Assembly (NCBI GenBank): GCA_026993045.1
Contig: JALWWR010000065.1
Location: 1-6,699 of the forward strand
Source of the DNA: Thermodesulfatator sp.
Lineage (GTDB): Bacteria > Desulfobacterota > Thermodesulfobacteria > Thermodesulfobacteriales > Thermodesulfobacteriaceae
Length of the DNA stretch: 6,699 bases
Direction of reading: 5' to 3'
The translations under genes were made by a program, and so were the position numbers. The notes under the pieces were generated by a model. It saw only the letters and a program-made list of their open reading frames with translations, searched no databases and was not told the DNA's origin. Shown here in pieces: positions 6,106 to 6,699 of this stretch; within the stretch, counting starts at the first letter, position 1, and each line of letters opens with the position of its first letter.

Positions 6106-6464
6106 GGGGGCGCAAAGGGTTCGACGGGGGTGCGTAGGCCTAAACGGCGTGCCGAGGTCCCCACCGCCTCGTTAAAAAGGTGGGAAAAACACAAGTGCCG
6201 ACGAGTACGCTTACGCTCTGGCGGCCTAAGAGATGAGCCGCCCGTCCTGGAAGGCCTTCGGCCCGCGGGGCCTCCAGGGCGCCGGGTTAGCGGGCTGGGC
6301 TGAGGGGAGCGCCTGCCTCCCTTGAGCCGAGAATCCTGCAGGCTGGGCGAAGGGGAAGCGCCCGGGTCTTCACCCTTCGCCGAGATTGGCTACCTGGGCT
6401 ACGCACGTAGAAGTTTAGGTTGAAACACCTCCGGACGCGGGTTCGATTCCCGCCGCCTCCACCA
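6106..6464 (+). ncRNA. ssrA: Transfer-messenger RNA (tmRNA, SsrA), one-piece form
   Basis: The 359-nt RNA rescues stalled ribosomes and tags the nascent protein for proteolysis. The 5' GGGGGCG (6106-6112) pairs with CGCCTCC (6454-6460), followed by A and an encoded CCA (6462-6464). The hallmark GGGTTCGACGGGG lies at 6117-6129. The T-arm is GCGGG/CCCGC (6437-6441/6449-6453) around TTCGATT. Helix P2 is GGGGGTG/CACCTCC (6126-6132/6426-6432) plus CCTAAAC/GTTTAGG (6139-6145/6413-6419). PK1: 6153-6157/6167-6171 with 6160-6165/6179-6184. PK2: 6246-6256/6269-6278 with 6261-6266/6290-6295. PK3: GGGAG/CTCCC (6305-6309/6317-6321) with GCCTGC/GCAGGC (6311-6316/6338-6343). PK4: 6346-6354/6373-6381 with 6360-6367/6392-6399. 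Helix 5 is GGCGGC/GCCGCC (6220-6225/6237-6242), with the tag stop codon in its loop. The colinear one-piece layout and smpB next door confirm the call. Confidence 0.97.
6197..6229 (+). other. tmRNA proteolysis-tag reading frame, ADEYAYALAA
   Basis: Reading from GCC at 6197 gives ten codons, ADEYAYALAA, then TAA at 6227-6229. With the alanine charged on tmRNA itself the added peptide would be AADEYAYALAA. It begins just after pseudoknot PK1 and an A-rich single-stranded stretch, as expected for the resume site, and ends in the LAA signal recognised by ClpXP-type proteases. The resume codon is inferred from alignment in memory with other tags (A-N-D/E start). The frame and the ALAA end are certain. 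Confidence 0.85.
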
Positions 6465-6509
6465 ATTTTTAACGATTTCTTGTAGAGTTATAAGCGCCCA
6501 TTCCCCTTC

Positions 6510-6531
6510 TGGGGCACCTTTGGGGCACCAC
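6510..6531. repeat. Tandem 11-bp direct repeat TGGGGCACC
   Basis: TGGGGCACCTT (6510-6520) is followed immediately by TGGGGCACCAC (6521-6531): two copies of TGGGGCACC with an 11-bp period, close to one DNA helical turn. It begins 46 nt after the end of ssrA. Such phased pairs often bind protein dimers or recombinases, but no factor can be named. Confidence 0.6.
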
Positions 6532-6665
6532 TTGGAAACCGTTGATACTTAAGGGTTTCCTCTAGAGACTCAATTGCGATAAAAGCAATTCAGAAGGTCC
6601 GATTTTGATTATTCCCGATTATTGATAGTAGCTCAAGTCCCTTTTACGTACCTTTCGGTTTCCAA
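6532..6665. repeat. GGTTTCC inverted-repeat family downstream of ssrA
   Basis: TTGGAAACC (6532-6540) is the exact reverse complement of GGTTTCCAA (6657-6665), and a third copy of the core, GGTTTCC, lies at 6554-6560, forming a 7-bp stem with the first around a 13-nt loop. Between them are AATTGC/GCAATT (6572-6577/6585-6590, 7-nt loop) and GATTATT twice at a 10-bp interval (6607-6613 and 6617-6623). Several are short enough to arise by chance individually. Confidence 0.4.
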
Positions 6666-6699
6666 AATAAGACCCATTCTGGTTCTTGCAGATGAAGGC

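Larger units (their letters stand above)
6465..6699. other. Non-coding, repeat-bearing region downstream of ssrA
   Basis: I see no convincing gene in these 235 bases. An AT-rich run (ATTTTT at 6465-6470) follows the CCA and could help end the tmRNA transcript. On the minus strand one frame reads from the window edge as about 26 codons to a stop, then 18 codons to a second stop, then 31 codons ending next to ssrA. None of the three pieces matches a family I know. Short direct and inverted repeats are frequent here. GC content is lower than in the genes to the left. Because ssrA 3' ends are common integration sites, this may be the junction of a mobile element or an old scar of one, but this is inference. 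Confidence 0.4.

Noticed and set aside
6131..6405. TGCGTAG (6131-6137) complementary to CTACGCA (6399-6405) inside ssrA
   Set aside because: It would conflict with helix P2 (6126-6132/6426-6432 and 6139-6145/6413-6419) and with PK4. CTACGCA lies in a stretch I recall as conserved in many tmRNAs, so the match is probably coincidental.
6467..6562. Minus-strand 31-codon frame ending next to ssrA as an integrase C-terminus
   Set aside because: It is short, bounded by a stop upstream and has no recombinase motif such as the catalytic Tyr region. It is mentioned only as context for a possible integration site.
1..6699. CRISPR array, tRNA, rRNA, insertion sequence or riboswitch
   Set aside because: No regularly spaced repeats, cloverleaf outside the tmRNA, transposase or recognisable riboswitch core was seen on either strand.

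Overview
The window looks like bacterial chromosome from a Gram-negative thermophile. Proteins with Sec signal peptides for the periplasm (parvulin foldase, HtrA protease) imply an outer envelope. The proteins are rich in Lys/Glu/Arg, genes are tightly packed, GC is moderate, and Shine-Dalgarno sites are strong. A selenium-type YedF next to an archaeal-type c-di-AMP cyclase would fit Thermodesulfobacteriota or a related anaerobic delta-type lineage. That placement is inferred from gene content, not from a search.

Left block (1-4526, all +): an unbroken, probably cotranscribed run of five genes. It holds the 3' part of a left-handed beta-helix nucleotidyltransferase/acyltransferase-like protein, a secreted SurA/PpiC-type peptidyl-prolyl isomerase, an RNase H-fold DEDD exonuclease of the YprB type, a diadenylate cyclase with a DacZ-like N-terminal domain, and a two-PDZ HtrA/Do protease. 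Gene borders overlap by 4 nt (GTGA) and by 28 nt (TTG start of the cyclase), which suggests translational coupling. A perfect 12-bp hairpin just after htrA closes the block. The foldase and protease are a natural envelope quality-control pair. The cyclase between them makes a second messenger often tied to envelope and osmotic state, so a shared envelope-stress theme is plausible but inferred.

Middle block (4557-6048): an AT-rich intergenic stretch with an imperfect inverted repeat, then yedF (TusA-like plus DsrE-like domains), an unrecognised 87-residue exported two-helix membrane protein with regularly placed histidines, and smpB, whose Shine-Dalgarno overlaps the preceding stop codon.

Right block (6049-6699): a good sigma70-like promoter followed by ssrA (tmRNA, 6106-6464, CCA encoded). 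Its acceptor stem, T-arm, helix P2, four pseudoknots and a tag reading frame ADEYAYALAA could all be located by eye. smpB and ssrA encode the two partners of trans-translation and sit side by side. The last 235 bases hold no recognisable gene but do carry several short direct and inverted repeats. The 3' end of ssrA is a classic integration target, so this could be the edge of an integrated element. No integrase is visible in the window.
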